The position numbers were made by a program, and so were the translations under genes. Under the pieces are notes generated by a model, which was given only the letters and a program-made list of their open reading frames with translations, did no database searches and was not told where the DNA came from. A stretch of 64,000 nt of DNA from Avibacterium paragallinarum (GTDB taxonomy: Bacteria; Pseudomonadota; Gammaproteobacteria; Enterobacterales; Pasteurellaceae): assembly GCF_900450705.1 (NCBI RefSeq), contig NZ_UGHK01000001.1, positions 310,001 through 374,000 of the forward strand, written 5' to 3'. This document shows, piece after piece, positions 1 through 8,915 of the stretch. Numbering within the stretch: position 1 is the first letter of the stretch; each line of letters starts with the position of its first letter.

Positions 1-1
1 A

Positions 2-757
2 GCACAATATGTGCTTGATAATAGCAATAGCGTTGTCTTTGATACCGTTGCAACAATTTCACAACGAGCTAATGTACCACCCTCCACGCTGATTCGTTTC
101 GCCAACGCGTTTGGCTTTAGTGGTTTTAATGAAATGAAACAAATCTTCCGTGAAAATTTGATGGAAGAAACAGCTAACTATACGGAGCGATTACAACTTT
201 TTCGCCAGCTTGAACCCGATCAAACGCAACAAGAAAGTGCGGTAGATATTTTGAATATTTTTTCTCAAGCTAATCATCAAGCCTTACAGCAGCTAGCAAA
301 CAAAACTTCAGAACAGCAAATACAACAAGCCGTAGACATCCTCAATAATGCCAACAATATTTTTATTATCGGCTTAAAACGTTCCTTTAGTATTGCAAGT
401 TATTTGGATTACGCCTTGCACCATCTAGATTGTCGTTCATTTTTGATTAATGGATTAGGAGGAATGTTTGATGAGCAACTTAATCTAGTGAAAGAAGGAG
501 ATGTGGTTATCGCTATTAGTTTTTCTCCCTATGCTAAAGAAACCGTGGACATTATGCACACTACATCAAAAAAAGGCATCAAACAAATTGCCATCACTGA
601 CAGCCAAATTAGCCCACTAATTGCTTTCAGCGATGTTTCTTTTGTAATTAAAGAAGCTCAAGTTCGAGGTTTTCGTTCTCAATGCGCAACAATGACGTTA
701 GTCCAAACACTTGCCATCACCTTAGCATTAAAAAAAGAATTATCATCATTAAACTAA
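2..757 (+). CDS. MurR/RpiR family transcriptional regulator (5' end outside window)
   Basis: The reading frame is already open at base 2, so the true start lies before the window; the GTG at 11 is unlikely to be the start because residues before it (AQYVLDNS) match the RpiR N-terminal helix. The visible part has the RpiR helix-turn-helix (TIRF-like segment STLIRFANAFGFSGF, about residues 25-40) and then a SIS sugar-phosphate-binding domain (about residues 105-230). Family members sense phosphosugars and regulate sugar or sialic-acid catabolic genes. The target genes are not visible here, because the downstream neighbour is the convergent fba gene, so the regulated pathway is unknown. Confidence 0.85.
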   Translation, partial: AQYVLDNSNSVVFDTVATISQRANVPPSTLIRFANAFGFSGFNEMKQIFRENLMEETANYTERLQLFRQLEPDQTQQESAVDILNIFSQANHQALQQLANKTSEQQIQQAVDILNNANNIFIIGLKRSFSIASYLDYALHHLDCRSFLINGLGGMFDEQLNLVKEGDVVIAISFSPYAKETVDIMHTTSKKGIKQIAITDSQISPLIAFSDVSFVIKEAQVRGFRSQCATMTLVQTLAITLALKKELSSLN

Positions 758-903
758 CTATTGAATTCTATTTCTGAGTGAGAAGAAATGGGTTTTATTA
801 TAACAAGAGGAAAAAATTTTTTTCTGAGCCTTTTTATTTCTACACTTTTGGCTACACTTACTTAAAACAAAAAGGACTGTTTTTTAACTTCTATTTCAAA
901 TTC

Positions 904-946
904 AAAGGCTTAACACCTTAAGTCATAAGGTATTAAGCCTTTTTTA
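904..946 (+). terminator. Rho-independent terminator after the RpiR gene
   Basis: A 16-bp stem (arms AAGGCTTAACACCTTA and TAAGGTATTAAGCCTT, one mismatch) around AGTCA is followed by six T on the + strand. The rest of the 758-1084 gap between the convergent RpiR and fba genes is AT-rich and shows nothing else that I recognise. Confidence 0.75.
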
Positions 947-1084
947 ATAGCTATTTTGCCTATTCCACCGTTTTCTACTACACCAAATATTTTTACTTTA
1001 CTCAGTTACATAAAACTGGCTTTTCTAGTGTAAATATATTGAGTCGTTATTCCGCGTGAAGCAAAATATTAATTAGATTACTCA

Positions 1085-2164
1085 TTATAAAACATCAACG
1101 CAATTTAAATCTTGGAAAGATTTTTCTAAGCGCTTAGACATTGATTCTTCTGATTTGCGTAACCAAACACGCGGATCGTAGTATTTTTTGTTTGGTGCGT
1201 CTTCACCTTCTGGGTTACCAAGCTGACCTTGAAGATAAGCTTCGTTGGCTTTGTAGAAGTTTAAGATACCTTCCCACGCTGCCCATTGAGTGTCGGTGTC
1301 GATGTTCATTTTCACTGCGCCGTAGCTGATTGCTTCACGGATTTCTTCCGTTGATGAACCAGAACCGCCGTGGAAAACGAAATCTAATGATTTTGGTGGA
1401 AGACCACGTTCTTTAGAAACGAACTCTTGTGATGCGCCTAAGATTGACGGTTTTAATTTCACGTTACCTGGTTTGTAAACACCGTGTACGTTACCAAATG
1501 CCGCAGCAATGGTGAAACGTGGGCTTACTGGGTTTAATTGATCGTAAACGTAAAGTACGTCTTCAGGTTGAGTGTATAAACGAGATTCATCAACATCAGA
1601 GTTATCTACGCCGTCTTCTTCCCCACCTGTGATACCGATTTCAATTTCAAGGGTCATACCCATTTTGCTCATACGCGCAAGGTATTCACGGCAGATCGCC
1701 ATATTTTCTTCCATTGGCTCTTCAGAAAGATCGATCATATGTGATGAGAAAAGTGGTTTGCCCGTTTCTGCAAAATGTTTTTCACCTGCTTCTAATAAGC
1801 CGTCAATCCAAGGTAATAATTTTTTCGCTGCGTGGTCGGTGTGAAGAATCACTGGCACGCCGTATTCAGCAGCTAATTCGTGAACGTGTTTAGCTCCTGC
1901 AATCGCACCTAATACATCAGGACGTGCACCACTTGCTGGTTTAATGCCTTTCCCTGCGTAGAATTGCGCACCGCCGTTAGAGAACTGGATAATCACAGGT
2001 GCTTTAACGCGTGCTGCGGTTTCTAATACGGCATTCACAGAGTCTGTCCCCACGCAGTTTACTGCTGGGATTGCGAAATTGTGTTCTTTTGCATAGTTGA
2101 AAACTTTTTGTACATCATCGCCAGTTAATACGCCCGGTTTTACAATGTCTAATAATTTTGCCAT
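1085..2164 (-). CDS. fba: Class II fructose-bisphosphate aldolase
   Basis: Cleaves fructose 1,6-bisphosphate to dihydroxyacetone phosphate and glyceraldehyde 3-phosphate in glycolysis and runs in reverse in gluconeogenesis; cytoplasmic, zinc-dependent. The 359-residue length equals that of E. coli FbaA. Visible motifs are the catalytic Asp110 and zinc-ligand His111 in LHTDHAAKK, the EIGITGGEEDG zinc/active-site loop near residue 175, GNVHGVY near 225 and the phosphate-binding HGGSGS near 265. It lies 81 bp downstream of pgk on the same strand, the usual pgk-fba pairing of gamma-proteobacteria, so co-transcription is likely. No anomaly is seen. Confidence 0.97.
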   Translation of the reverse strand: MAKLLDIVKPGVLTGDDVQKVFNYAKEHNFAIPAVNCVGTDSVNAVLETAARVKAPVIIQFSNGGAQFYAGKGIKPASGARPDVLGAIAGAKHVHELAAEYGVPVILHTDHAAKKLLPWIDGLLEAGEKHFAETGKPLFSSHMIDLSEEPMEENMAICREYLARMSKMGMTLEIEIGITGGEEDGVDNSDVDESRLYTQPEDVLYVYDQLNPVSPRFTIAAAFGNVHGVYKPGNVKLKPSILGASQEFVSKERGLPPKSLDFVFHGGSGSSTEEIREAISYGAVKMNIDTDTQWAAWEGILNFYKANEAYLQGQLGNPEGEDAPNKKYYDPRVWLRKSEESMSKRLEKSFQDLNCVDVL

Positions 2165-2245
2165 TTTTCTGTTTCCTATTTAGTGAATAGTGGTTTTTAA
2201 TATGAAAAGGGCGTACTGCATTCGCCACGCCCTAAAATCAATGAA

Positions 2246-3415
2246 TTAGTTTTTTGCACGTTTCTCTAAAATTTCAACGGCAGGTAAAACTTTACCTTCT
2301 ACAAATTCTAAGAACGCACCGCCACCAGTTGAAATGTAAGAAATTTTATCTTTGATGCCGAAAAGATCGATCGCTGCAAGGGTATCACCGCCACCTGCTA
2401 TAGAGAATGCACCGTTTTGGGTTGCTTCTACAATGGCATCAGCCACGACTTTTGTACCATTACGGAAATTCGGGAATTCAAACACGCCTACTGGGCCATT
2501 CCAAAGAATAGTTTTTGCTTTGCGGATAATGTTGACTAATTCTTCTGCGGATTTTTCGCCAATATCAAAAATGGATTCATCGGCTTTCACATCATCAACA
2601 GATTTTTCAATCGCTGGTGCAGTTTCAGAGAACTCTAAACCTACGCGAACATCAGTTGGCACTGGGATTTGCGTTGCTTTTGCTAAGCGTTGTGCTTCAG
2701 GGATTAAATCTGCTTCGTATAAAGATTTACCCACATCTTTGCCTTCTGCTGCGATGAAAGTATTTGCGATACCGCCGCCAACAATCAGTTGATCCGCCAC
2801 TTTAGAGAGGGAATCTAACACGGTTAATTTGGTAGAAACTTTTGAACCACCCACGATCGCTAACATTGGACGTTGTGGTTCTTTTAAGGCTTTGCCTAAG
2901 GCATCTAATTCCGCCGCTAATAATGGGCCAGCACAAGCGATTGGCACAAATTCTGCTACGCCATAGGTTGAAGCTTGCGCACGGTGTGCTGTACCAAAAG
3001 CGTCCATCACAAAGACATCGCAAAGTGCGGCGTATTTTTTACCTAATTCTGGATCGTTTTTCTTTTCACCTTTGTTGATACGCACGTTTTCAAGTACCAC
3101 GATTTCGCCATCGTTTACTTCTACGCCGTCTAAATAATCACGGGCTAAACGCACATTAAAGCCTGCGTCTTTTAAGTAATCAACCACAGGTTGGAGGGAA
3201 TCTTCAGGTTTAAATTCGCCTTCGGTTGGGCGACCTAAGTGAGAGGTAACCATCACTTTCGCGCCTTTTTCAAGGGCGAGTTTTAAGGTTGGAATGGTGG
3301 CTTGAATACGCGCATCAGACGTTACTTTGCCGTCTTTTACTGGCACATTCAGGTCGGCACGAATAAATACGCGTTTACCTGCTAAATCTAGGTCGGTCAT
3401 TTTAATTACTGACAT
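2246..3415 (-). CDS. pgk: Phosphoglycerate kinase
   Basis: Transfers phosphate from 1,3-bisphosphoglycerate to ADP in glycolysis; cytoplasmic monomer. The 389-residue protein starts [11 protein letters not shown] and shows the family's [11 protein letters not shown] signature, substrate-binding TSHLGRP, the GGSKVSTK hinge/nucleotide segment near residue 190 and the C-terminal nucleotide loop GGGDTLAAI near 345. Length and motifs are normal. A GAGGG ribosome site precedes the ATG. It is the first gene of the pgk-fba pair; the 159-bp gap to the RNase gene upstream presumably contains the promoter, although no clear -35/-10 pair stood out. Confidence 0.97.
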   Translation of the reverse strand: MSVIKMTDLDLAGKRVFIRADLNVPVKDGKVTSDARIQATIPTLKLALEKGAKVMVTSHLGRPTEGEFKPEDSLQPVVDYLKDAGFNVRLARDYLDGVEVNDGEIVVLENVRINKGEKKNDPELGKKYAALCDVFVMDAFGTAHRAQASTYGVAEFVPIACAGPLLAAELDALGKALKEPQRPMLAIVGGSKVSTKLTVLDSLSKVADQLIVGGGIANTFIAAEGKDVGKSLYEADLIPEAQRLAKATQIPVPTDVRVGLEFSETAPAIEKSVDDVKADESIFDIGEKSAEELVNIIRKAKTILWNGPVGVFEFPNFRNGTKVVADAIVEATQNGAFSIAGGGDTLAAIDLFGIKDKISYISTGGGAFLEFVEGKVLPAVEILEKRAKN

Positions 3416-3574
3416 AATTTACCCTCTATATAGTTTAAAAATAAATAATCACTGCGTGGCATTATACCTAGTTATCGCCAGCTTGTAACTGCTTTAGATC
3501 AAATTATCTGCGGGATTTTTTCGCTTTTAAATTAATTCCATTAAGTTATTTCAAGCCAGACTTAAAACCTTATA

Positions 3575-4312
3575 TTAGCGAGGACAATCCATCACTTGCC
3601 ACTGCAAATCATAACAAATAAATAATTCATTATGGCTTGCCCACAAATACGCCCCTTTTAATTGTGGATTGTGCTTTTTCAGCCACGCAAACAATTCTTT
3701 ACGCGACATATTTTGATCGGGTAGCGTTAAAGTACGGTATAAATTTTGCTGTTTTTCAAAATAGGCATTGGCATTATTGAATGCACAAACCCCGTGCTTT
3801 TCCCATTCGCCTTGTAACAAATTGGCACTCGGGCTATCGGCTAAATATTTTTTGATAATTGCGGGATCAACCATCGGTAAATCGCCACGACAAAAACGCG
3901 GGTGGTCGCTCACCGAATGGGCATTGGCATTTTGCGGCCATAAGCCGTGGATCACCCAGCCATATTGTTGCGTGCCACATTGGCTCATTAAAGATTGCGG
4001 CAAGTTACCGTTATAACGTTCTTTTTGTGCTTGGCAAAACCCCGGCGACCAAGACAACGCCAGCATATAATAATCCACTGGTGCGTTTTTGTTTTGCCCA
4101 ATGGCATCATCACGCATTACATAATCATAATTCTCACTAAGCGGTGCTTGTGTATTTTGTTGCGCTGGTGTTTTTGCTTGATTTTGCTGAGATTGCGTCG
4201 TGGGTTCAGGTTTGTTTGTTTTTTCGCTAGGCTGAAAATAATTCCAAATCAATGCAATGCCTGCAATGATTAATGTGCCTACAAAAGAAAGTCCTTTGTT
4301 TTTCTTGTTCAT
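3575..4312 (-). CDS. rna: Ribonuclease I (RNase T2 family)
   Basis: A T2-type endoribonuclease that cleaves RNA through a 2',3'-cyclic phosphate, expected in the periplasm. Residues 9-25 form a hydrophobic signal or anchor segment after a lysine-rich start, followed by a Q/T/P-rich linker to about residue 60. Both catalytic boxes are present: IHGLWPQ (His122) and EWEKHGVC (Glu171, Lys172, His173). Cysteines at 93, 112, 141 and 176 could form the family's disulfides. The N-terminal segment lacks an obvious signal-peptidase site, so the enzyme may stay membrane-anchored. It is divergent from the adjacent ferredoxin gene with a 73-bp shared gap. Confidence 0.88.
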   Translation of the reverse strand: MNKKNKGLSFVGTLIIAGIALIWNYFQPSEKTNKPEPTTQSQQNQAKTPAQQNTQAPLSENYDYVMRDDAIGQNKNAPVDYYMLALSWSPGFCQAQKERYNGNLPQSLMSQCGTQQYGWVIHGLWPQNANAHSVSDHPRFCRGDLPMVDPAIIKKYLADSPSANLLQGEWEKHGVCAFNNANAYFEKQQNLYRTLTLPDQNMSRKELFAWLKKHNPQLKGAYLWASHNELFICYDLQWQVMDCPR

Positions 4313-4370
4313 TTTGTTTTGCCTATTTAATTTTCCTTGCCGATTCTTTATAATCTCGCCCTTTCAATGA

Positions 4371-4646
<276 letters not shown>

Positions 4647-4650
4647 CGAT

Positions 4651-5697
4651 TTAAAGGGTTTTCTCCGCCCATTTCGCCAATAACACGCCCGCTGCCACCG
4701 CAACATTCAGGCCCGCTTTCAGCGGATTGGCAAGAGATAAATTGACTACTTCATCGTGATTTTTTGTCAAATTTTCACCCGCACTTTCGCTTAAAACAAA
4801 GACCACTTTATCGCTCAATTTCAGCTGAGCGAATGGCTTCGCTTGCTTGCTTTGGCTTAAATGCACGATTTGATAACCTTTTTCACGCAATTTTTCTAAC
4901 GCCTGTTCACTGCTATCGACAAGCAAAGTATGCACATATTCTGCACCACCTTCTGCCACACGCATTGCCGCAGCAGAATTTAGCAAATCTGCTTCGCTTA
5001 ACACTAAACCTTTCACGCCATAGACTGCACAAGTTCGCACGATCCCACCAATATTATGTGCGTTATGCACATTATCGAGTAAGATCAACGCATCTTTTTC
5101 ACGTGGAATATCCAAATAACCGCTCAATGTAAAATGACGCGGCTTTTTCACTAACATACAGATGCCGTTATGATGTTCCGTGCCGCTCACCAGCACAAGC
5201 TCTTTGCTATCGACAACGTGATAGACTTTTTTATTCGCCGCCAAATAGCTAAATAACTCGCCCACACGGTGCGCCATTTCCACGGTTGTCCATACGCGAA
5301 CAATGCTTTCAGGGCGCTCTGCAAATAAGGCAAGGCACGTATTTTCGCCATATACTTTCATTTCTTCTGCACGATTTTTCTTAATCTTTTCTGGTGCGCG
5401 TGGGGAAAGTGGGCCAGTTTTTTTCTGTTTTTCTTTCACGCCTGTGCTTTTTATCACCACTTTCACATTGGCAGTACCACGCGCATTTCCCATCGTCAAT
5501 TCTGTGCGTTGTTGCACTTTTTCCGCGGATTTTGCCGGTGTTCTTTCACGTGAGAAAGTGCGTTTGTCGTCCTTTTTGCCACGCGAAGAATGAGGGGAAA
5601 AGTGCGGTGCTTTTTTATCTTGTTTTTCGCCAGAATAGCGTTCATTGAAGCGTTTGCTGGAATCTGCTTGCTGGAAAGTCGGTTTTTTTGCGTTCAT
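4651..5697 (-). CDS. TrmH/SpoU-family RNA methyltransferase (YfiF-like)
   Basis: A predicted SAM-dependent RNA 2'-O-methyltransferase. The first 100 residues are lysine/arginine-rich and probably disordered. Residues 110-185 form the SpoU substrate-binding domain (EEMKVYGENTCLALF), and the C-terminal half is the SPOUT knot domain with LDNVHNAHNIGGIVRTCA, FVLSESAGENL and LSLANPLKAGLNVAVA, the three TrmH motifs. Length (348) and layout match E. coli YfiF. Which RNA and nucleotide it modifies is not established for this subgroup. It converges on the ferredoxin gene. An uptake signal lies inside its 5' part and another just upstream. Confidence 0.88.
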   Translation of the reverse strand: MNAKKPTFQQADSSKRFNERYSGEKQDKKAPHFSPHSSRGKKDDKRTFSRERTPAKSAEKVQQRTELTMGNARGTANVKVVIKSTGVKEKQKKTGPLSPRAPEKIKKNRAEEMKVYGENTCLALFAERPESIVRVWTTVEMAHRVGELFSYLAANKKVYHVVDSKELVLVSGTEHHNGICMLVKKPRHFTLSGYLDIPREKDALILLDNVHNAHNIGGIVRTCAVYGVKGLVLSEADLLNSAAAMRVAEGGAEYVHTLLVDSSEQALEKLREKGYQIVHLSQSKQAKPFAQLKLSDKVVFVLSESAGENLTKNHDEVVNLSLANPLKAGLNVAVAAGVLLAKWAEKTL

Positions 5698-5870
5698 TTT
5701 ATGTTGCCAAATTGTGATGAATGTGAGAAAAGTGGGTAAAAAAGCACCGCACTTTATGGGAAAATGTGAGCATTATAACGAAAAAATATCTTTTTTCTAC
5801 CAAGCTAAGAAGTAAATATTGTAAACTACAAGGCTGAAAAAATGGATTATCAAAATTAGAGTAAAAAATT

Positions 5871-7232
5871 ATGTTGATAAATAAAACGAAAAGGGCAGAA
5901 GAAAATTTGCAAGCTTTGCCAAGTTTGGCGCTACAACCCTCGCAAATTGATTTTCTTCATCACCCTGCGGAATTTAAGCAACAAATTATCCAGCTTATTC
6001 GTGAAGCAAAAACGCGCATTTATATCACCGCACTTTATTGGCAAAATGATGAGGCGGGGCAAGAAATTTTAAATGAAGTGTTTGCCGCTAAAAGCCGTAA
6101 TCCTGAGCTTGAAGTGAAAATTTTTGTCGATTGGCATCGTGCACAGCGTAATTTGCTTGGCGCAGAAAAATCTGCCACCAACGCAGATTGGTACTGCGAA
6201 CAACGCGCCATTCATCAATATGGTGAACACGCCCATTTGTTTTTCGGCGTGCCGGTAAACACCCGTGAAGTGTTTGGCGTGTTGCATATTAAAGGCTTTA
6301 TTTTTGATGATACCTTGTTATACAGCGGTGCAAGCATTAATAATGTGTATTTACAGCAAAATGAAAAATACCGCTACGACCGTTATCATAAAATCACCCA
6401 TTCCGCCCTTGCGGACTCAATGGTGAATTTCCTACAGCAATATCTATTGAGCAATCAAGCGGTGTTGCCATTGGATAATGCTGAACGTCCAAAAACCAAA
6501 GAAATTCGCCAGCATATTCGTGCTTTCCGTAAAGGCTTGGCAACAGATGGGCAATATAAGTTTACGAGCGAGGAAAATTCTGGCCTAAAAATCACCCCAC
6601 TTTTTGGCTTAGGCGGTGGTGCAAACCTGCTTAACCGTACGATTGAAGATCTTTTCCAAATCGTGCAAGAAAAATTGGTGATCTGTACGCCATATTTTAA
6701 TTTTCCACGCCCATTACAACAAAAAATCCGCCGTTTATTACAAAAAGGCAAGCACATTGAAATTATTGTGGGTGATAAAACGGCGAATGATTTTTACATT
6801 CCGCCTTCTCAGCCGTTCAAAATGGCGGGTGCACTGCCTTATTTATACGAAAGCAATCTTCGCCGTTTTAGCCAAAAGTTTGAAGCACAAATTACCCAAG
6901 GGCAACTGGTGATCCGCACTTGGAAAGACGGCGAGAACAGTTATCACCTCAAAGGTGTGTGGGTGGACAATAACCATATTTTATTAACTGGCAACAACCT
7001 AAATCCGCGCGCTTGGCGTTTAGATGCAGAAAATGGTTTGCTCATTCAAGATCCAAACCAACAACTCGCCTCACAGGTTGAACAAGAACTCGCCACCATT
7101 CGCCAGCATACCACCCAACTCAAGCATTATTCAGAGCTGGAAGAACTGGCACAATACCCTGAACCCGTGCAAAAATTATTGAAAAAATTCGCCCGCATTA
7201 AAGCGGATAAATTGGTGAAGATGATTTTGTAA
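5871..7232 (+). CDS. pssA: CDP-diacylglycerol--serine O-phosphatidyltransferase
   Basis: Makes phosphatidylserine from CDP-diacylglycerol and L-serine, the committed step towards phosphatidylethanolamine; a ribosome- or membrane-associated enzyme of the phospholipase D superfamily. Two HKD half-sites are visible: HIKGFIFDD (His139, Lys141, Asp146) followed by SGASINNVYL, and YHLKGVWVDNN near residue 355 followed by LTGNNLNPRAW. The 453-residue length equals that of E. coli PssA. The gene stands alone between the divergent methyltransferase and an intergenic repeat cluster. No defects are visible. Confidence 0.95.
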   Translation: MLINKTKRAEENLQALPSLALQPSQIDFLHHPAEFKQQIIQLIREAKTRIYITALYWQNDEAGQEILNEVFAAKSRNPELEVKIFVDWHRAQRNLLGAEKSATNADWYCEQRAIHQYGEHAHLFFGVPVNTREVFGVLHIKGFIFDDTLLYSGASINNVYLQQNEKYRYDRYHKITHSALADSMVNFLQQYLLSNQAVLPLDNAERPKTKEIRQHIRAFRKGLATDGQYKFTSEENSGLKITPLFGLGGGANLLNRTIEDLFQIVQEKLVICTPYFNFPRPLQQKIRRLLQKGKHIEIIVGDKTANDFYIPPSQPFKMAGALPYLYESNLRRFSQKFEAQITQGQLVIRTWKDGENSYHLKGVWVDNNHILLTGNNLNPRAWRLDAENGLLIQDPNQQLASQVEQELATIRQHTTQLKHYSELEELAQYPEPVQKLLKKFARIKADKLVKMIL

Positions 7233-7296
7233 GGTGACTAAATCTCCCTAGATTTTCAAATATTTGCTATCTTTCAAATCTCCGTTGTTTTTCAAT

Positions 7297-7330
7297 TCTC
7301 CCCTAACCCCTCTTTACTAAAGAGGGGGAT
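7297..7330 (+). repeat. REP-like unit, left copy of an inverted pair
   Basis: Contains TCTCCCCTAA followed by a perfect hairpin with 9-bp arms CCCCTCTTT and AAAGAGGGG around ACT. The same unit recurs inverted at 7531-7567, and a diverged pair lies at 26881-27027. The gap 7233-7570 downstream of pssA contains these units, a different palindrome at 7397-7416, one uptake signal near 7457 and no credible gene. Confidence 0.75.
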
Positions 7331-7396
7331 TTCTTGGGGCATCGTTTACAAATTCCTTAAAGATATTGTTCGATTTTTATGTGGGTATATCTTTCA

Positions 7397-7416
7397 GGCG
7401 GACACATAGGCCCGCC
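7397..7416. repeat. GC-rich palindrome, GGCGG...CCGCC family
   Basis: An imperfect dyad, GGCGGACACATAGGCCCGCC, in an otherwise AT-rich gap, followed by ACTAC. A close relative with perfect 8-bp arms and a matching TAC-side extension is at 25614-25635 in the ilvC leader. Confidence 0.6.
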
Positions 7417-7530
7417 ACTACATTTTGTTGCGATGAGAAAATTCAATGAGGCAAAAAGTGCGGTGGTTTTTTCTGGATTTTTGACTTTGTTCTTTTTTAC
7501 TTGAGATCTTAAATATGCGTTGATCTGATT

Positions 7531-7567
7531 CCCCTCTTTAGTAAAGAGGGGTTGGGGGAGATTTGAA
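7531..7567 (-). repeat. REP-like unit, right copy of an inverted pair
   Basis: The same unit as at 7297-7330 in opposite orientation: the arms CCCCTCTTT and AAAGAGGGG followed by TTGGGGGAGATTTGAA. The two copies face each other across about 200 bp, a doublet arrangement like BIME/REPIN elements. Confidence 0.75.
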
Positions 7568-7570
7568 GCC

Positions 7571-8032
7571 CTATCCAAACAACCTTTTCCCAAAGAAAAA
7601 CAGCACCAAGCCTAATCCCATAAACACAAAGCCGATGAGTTGCCAGATTTGGATTGGGCGGGCGGTCATTCCGATTAAGCCGAAATGATCGATGATGGCG
7701 GCGGCGATGAGTTGGCCGACAATAATGAAAAAGAGCATATTGGTTACGCCCATTTTCGGTGCAAGGAAAATGGTGGTGAAAACCACAAGCGCACCCAGTG
7801 GGCCGCCGAGAAGTTTCCACAAGGGTTGTTTTGGCACTTGTTGTAAGGCGGTGAAAAGATCGGCTTTCCACCAGCAAATGAAAAAGAGCAGTAATGTGCC
7901 TGTTACGAAGGAAATTAAGGCGGCAACAACAGGTTGCCCCATTAATGAACCAGCTAATTGGCTGTTAATGGCGGCTTGCGTGGCAAGGGCGACACCGGCA
8001 CATAGGGCAATCAGAATAAAAGAAATTAGCAT
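7571..8032 (-). CDS. DMT-superfamily inner-membrane protein, YdcZ/DUF606 type
   Basis: A 153-residue membrane protein with about five hydrophobic segments (near residues 1-22, 32-52, 70-92, 98-115 and 130-148) and the DUF606 signature features AINSQLAG, GGPLGALVV and QLIAAAIIDHFGLIG. Family members are small half-transporters of the drug/metabolite superfamily, usually acting as pairs; the substrate is unknown. The start at 8032 is preferred over an in-frame GTG at 8083 because only it has a GGA ribosome site about nine bases upstream and begins the protein at its first membrane helix. The 3' end abuts a REP-like doublet. No partner half-transporter gene is adjacent. Confidence 0.8.
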   Translation of the reverse strand: MLISFILIALCAGVALATQAAINSQLAGSLMGQPVVAALISFVTGTLLLFFICWWKADLFTALQQVPKQPLWKLLGGPLGALVVFTTIFLAPKMGVTNMLFFIIVGQLIAAAIIDHFGLIGMTARPIQIWQLIGFVFMGLGLVLFFFGKRLFG

Positions 8033-8128
8033 AATTGTTCCGAGATTTTTTAGAAAAGAAACGTTGAGAAATTTACACCACACTTTGTCTTTGTGAAAAT
8101 GAAAGTGCGGTGCGATTTTTGCGGATTT

Positions 8129-8797
8129 TTATTTCACCCACTCCACCACGTCATCAAAGGCTTGGCGTGTTTTTTCGCGTGATTCGTTTAGTCGGTAGCC
8201 GAAGGCTGCCATTACGCTAAGTTTGTATTCTTCCGCGTTGTATAGCCCCTCTGCCACGAACAGATCATTCATTTTTTCCAGCGGGAAACCTTCAATCGGG
8301 GTGCTGTCAATGCCGATCATTGCGGCACTGGTAAGCATATTGCCGAGTGCGATGTAGCTTTGGCGGCACGCCCAATTATAGAAAGCAACGGGATCTTGAG
8401 TTAGCCCGAAGTCGCTTTCGGTAAAAGTACGGTAGAAATTTTGACGCATTTTTAACGCCTCTTCAGGGATATGATGCACATCACGCATCATATGTGGCAC
8501 ATAATCGCCATCAGCGAGCAGGGTTTGCGGTTGGCGGACAAGGATCACCACAAAATGGCTACAATCCATCACTTTATCTTTCGCCCCCCACGCGTTATCG
8601 CGGATCAGCTCTTTGATGTGCTGATTTTCGATCACTAAGAATTTCCACGGCTCAAAGCCGAATGAACTTGGCGAAAGACGGGCGGTTTCTAAAATAAAAC
8701 GGAAATCCTCATCGCTGATTTTTTTGCTTGGATCATATTGTTTGCACGCGTGGCGGAAATAATAAGCGTCAAGAATTTGTTGTTTTGAGATTGTCAT
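8129..8797 (-). CDS. NAD(P)H-dependent nitroreductase family protein
   Basis: A 222-residue FMN-dependent oxidoreductase, probably a cytoplasmic homodimer that reduces nitro compounds or quinones with NAD(P)H. Features are the N-terminal RHACKQYDPSKKIS flavin-phosphate motif, LSPSSFGFEPWKFLVI (the conserved S-x-NxQPW-like dimer segment), and C-terminal GIDSTPIEGF and AFGYR near residue 205. It resembles the group of NfsB-like proteins encoded singly in Haemophilus. It follows the DUF606 gene on the same strand with a 96-bp gap containing an uptake signal. The natural substrate is not known. Confidence 0.88.
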   Translation of the reverse strand: MTISKQQILDAYYFRHACKQYDPSKKISDEDFRFILETARLSPSSFGFEPWKFLVIENQHIKELIRDNAWGAKDKVMDCSHFVVILVRQPQTLLADGDYVPHMMRDVHHIPEEALKMRQNFYRTFTESDFGLTQDPVAFYNWACRQSYIALGNMLTSAAMIGIDSTPIEGFPLEKMNDLFVAEGLYNAEEYKLSVMAAFGYRLNESREKTRQAFDDVVEWVK

Positions 8798-8860
8798 TGT
8801 AATTTTCCTTTTGTTAGGTCAAGTGGCGATATTATGCGGAAGTTTACGGGGGAATGCTAG

Positions 8861-8892
8861 ATAAAAAACTGAGCGATGATGTCGCTCAGTTT
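8861..8892 (-). terminator. Rho-independent terminator of the Dcu gene
   Basis: Perfect 8-bp arms CTGAGCGA and TCGCTCAG around five bases, followed on the minus strand by a run of six T. It sits 24 bp past the stop codon of the dicarboxylate carrier gene. Confidence 0.85.
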
Positions 8893-8915
8893 AGAAAGGA
8901 AAGTGCGGTCTAAAT

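Noticed and set aside
7357..7593. A 78-codon open frame on the minus strand
   Set aside because: It consists almost wholly of the REP-like units and the GC-rich palindrome, has no ribosome site and overlaps the 3' end of the DUF606 gene.
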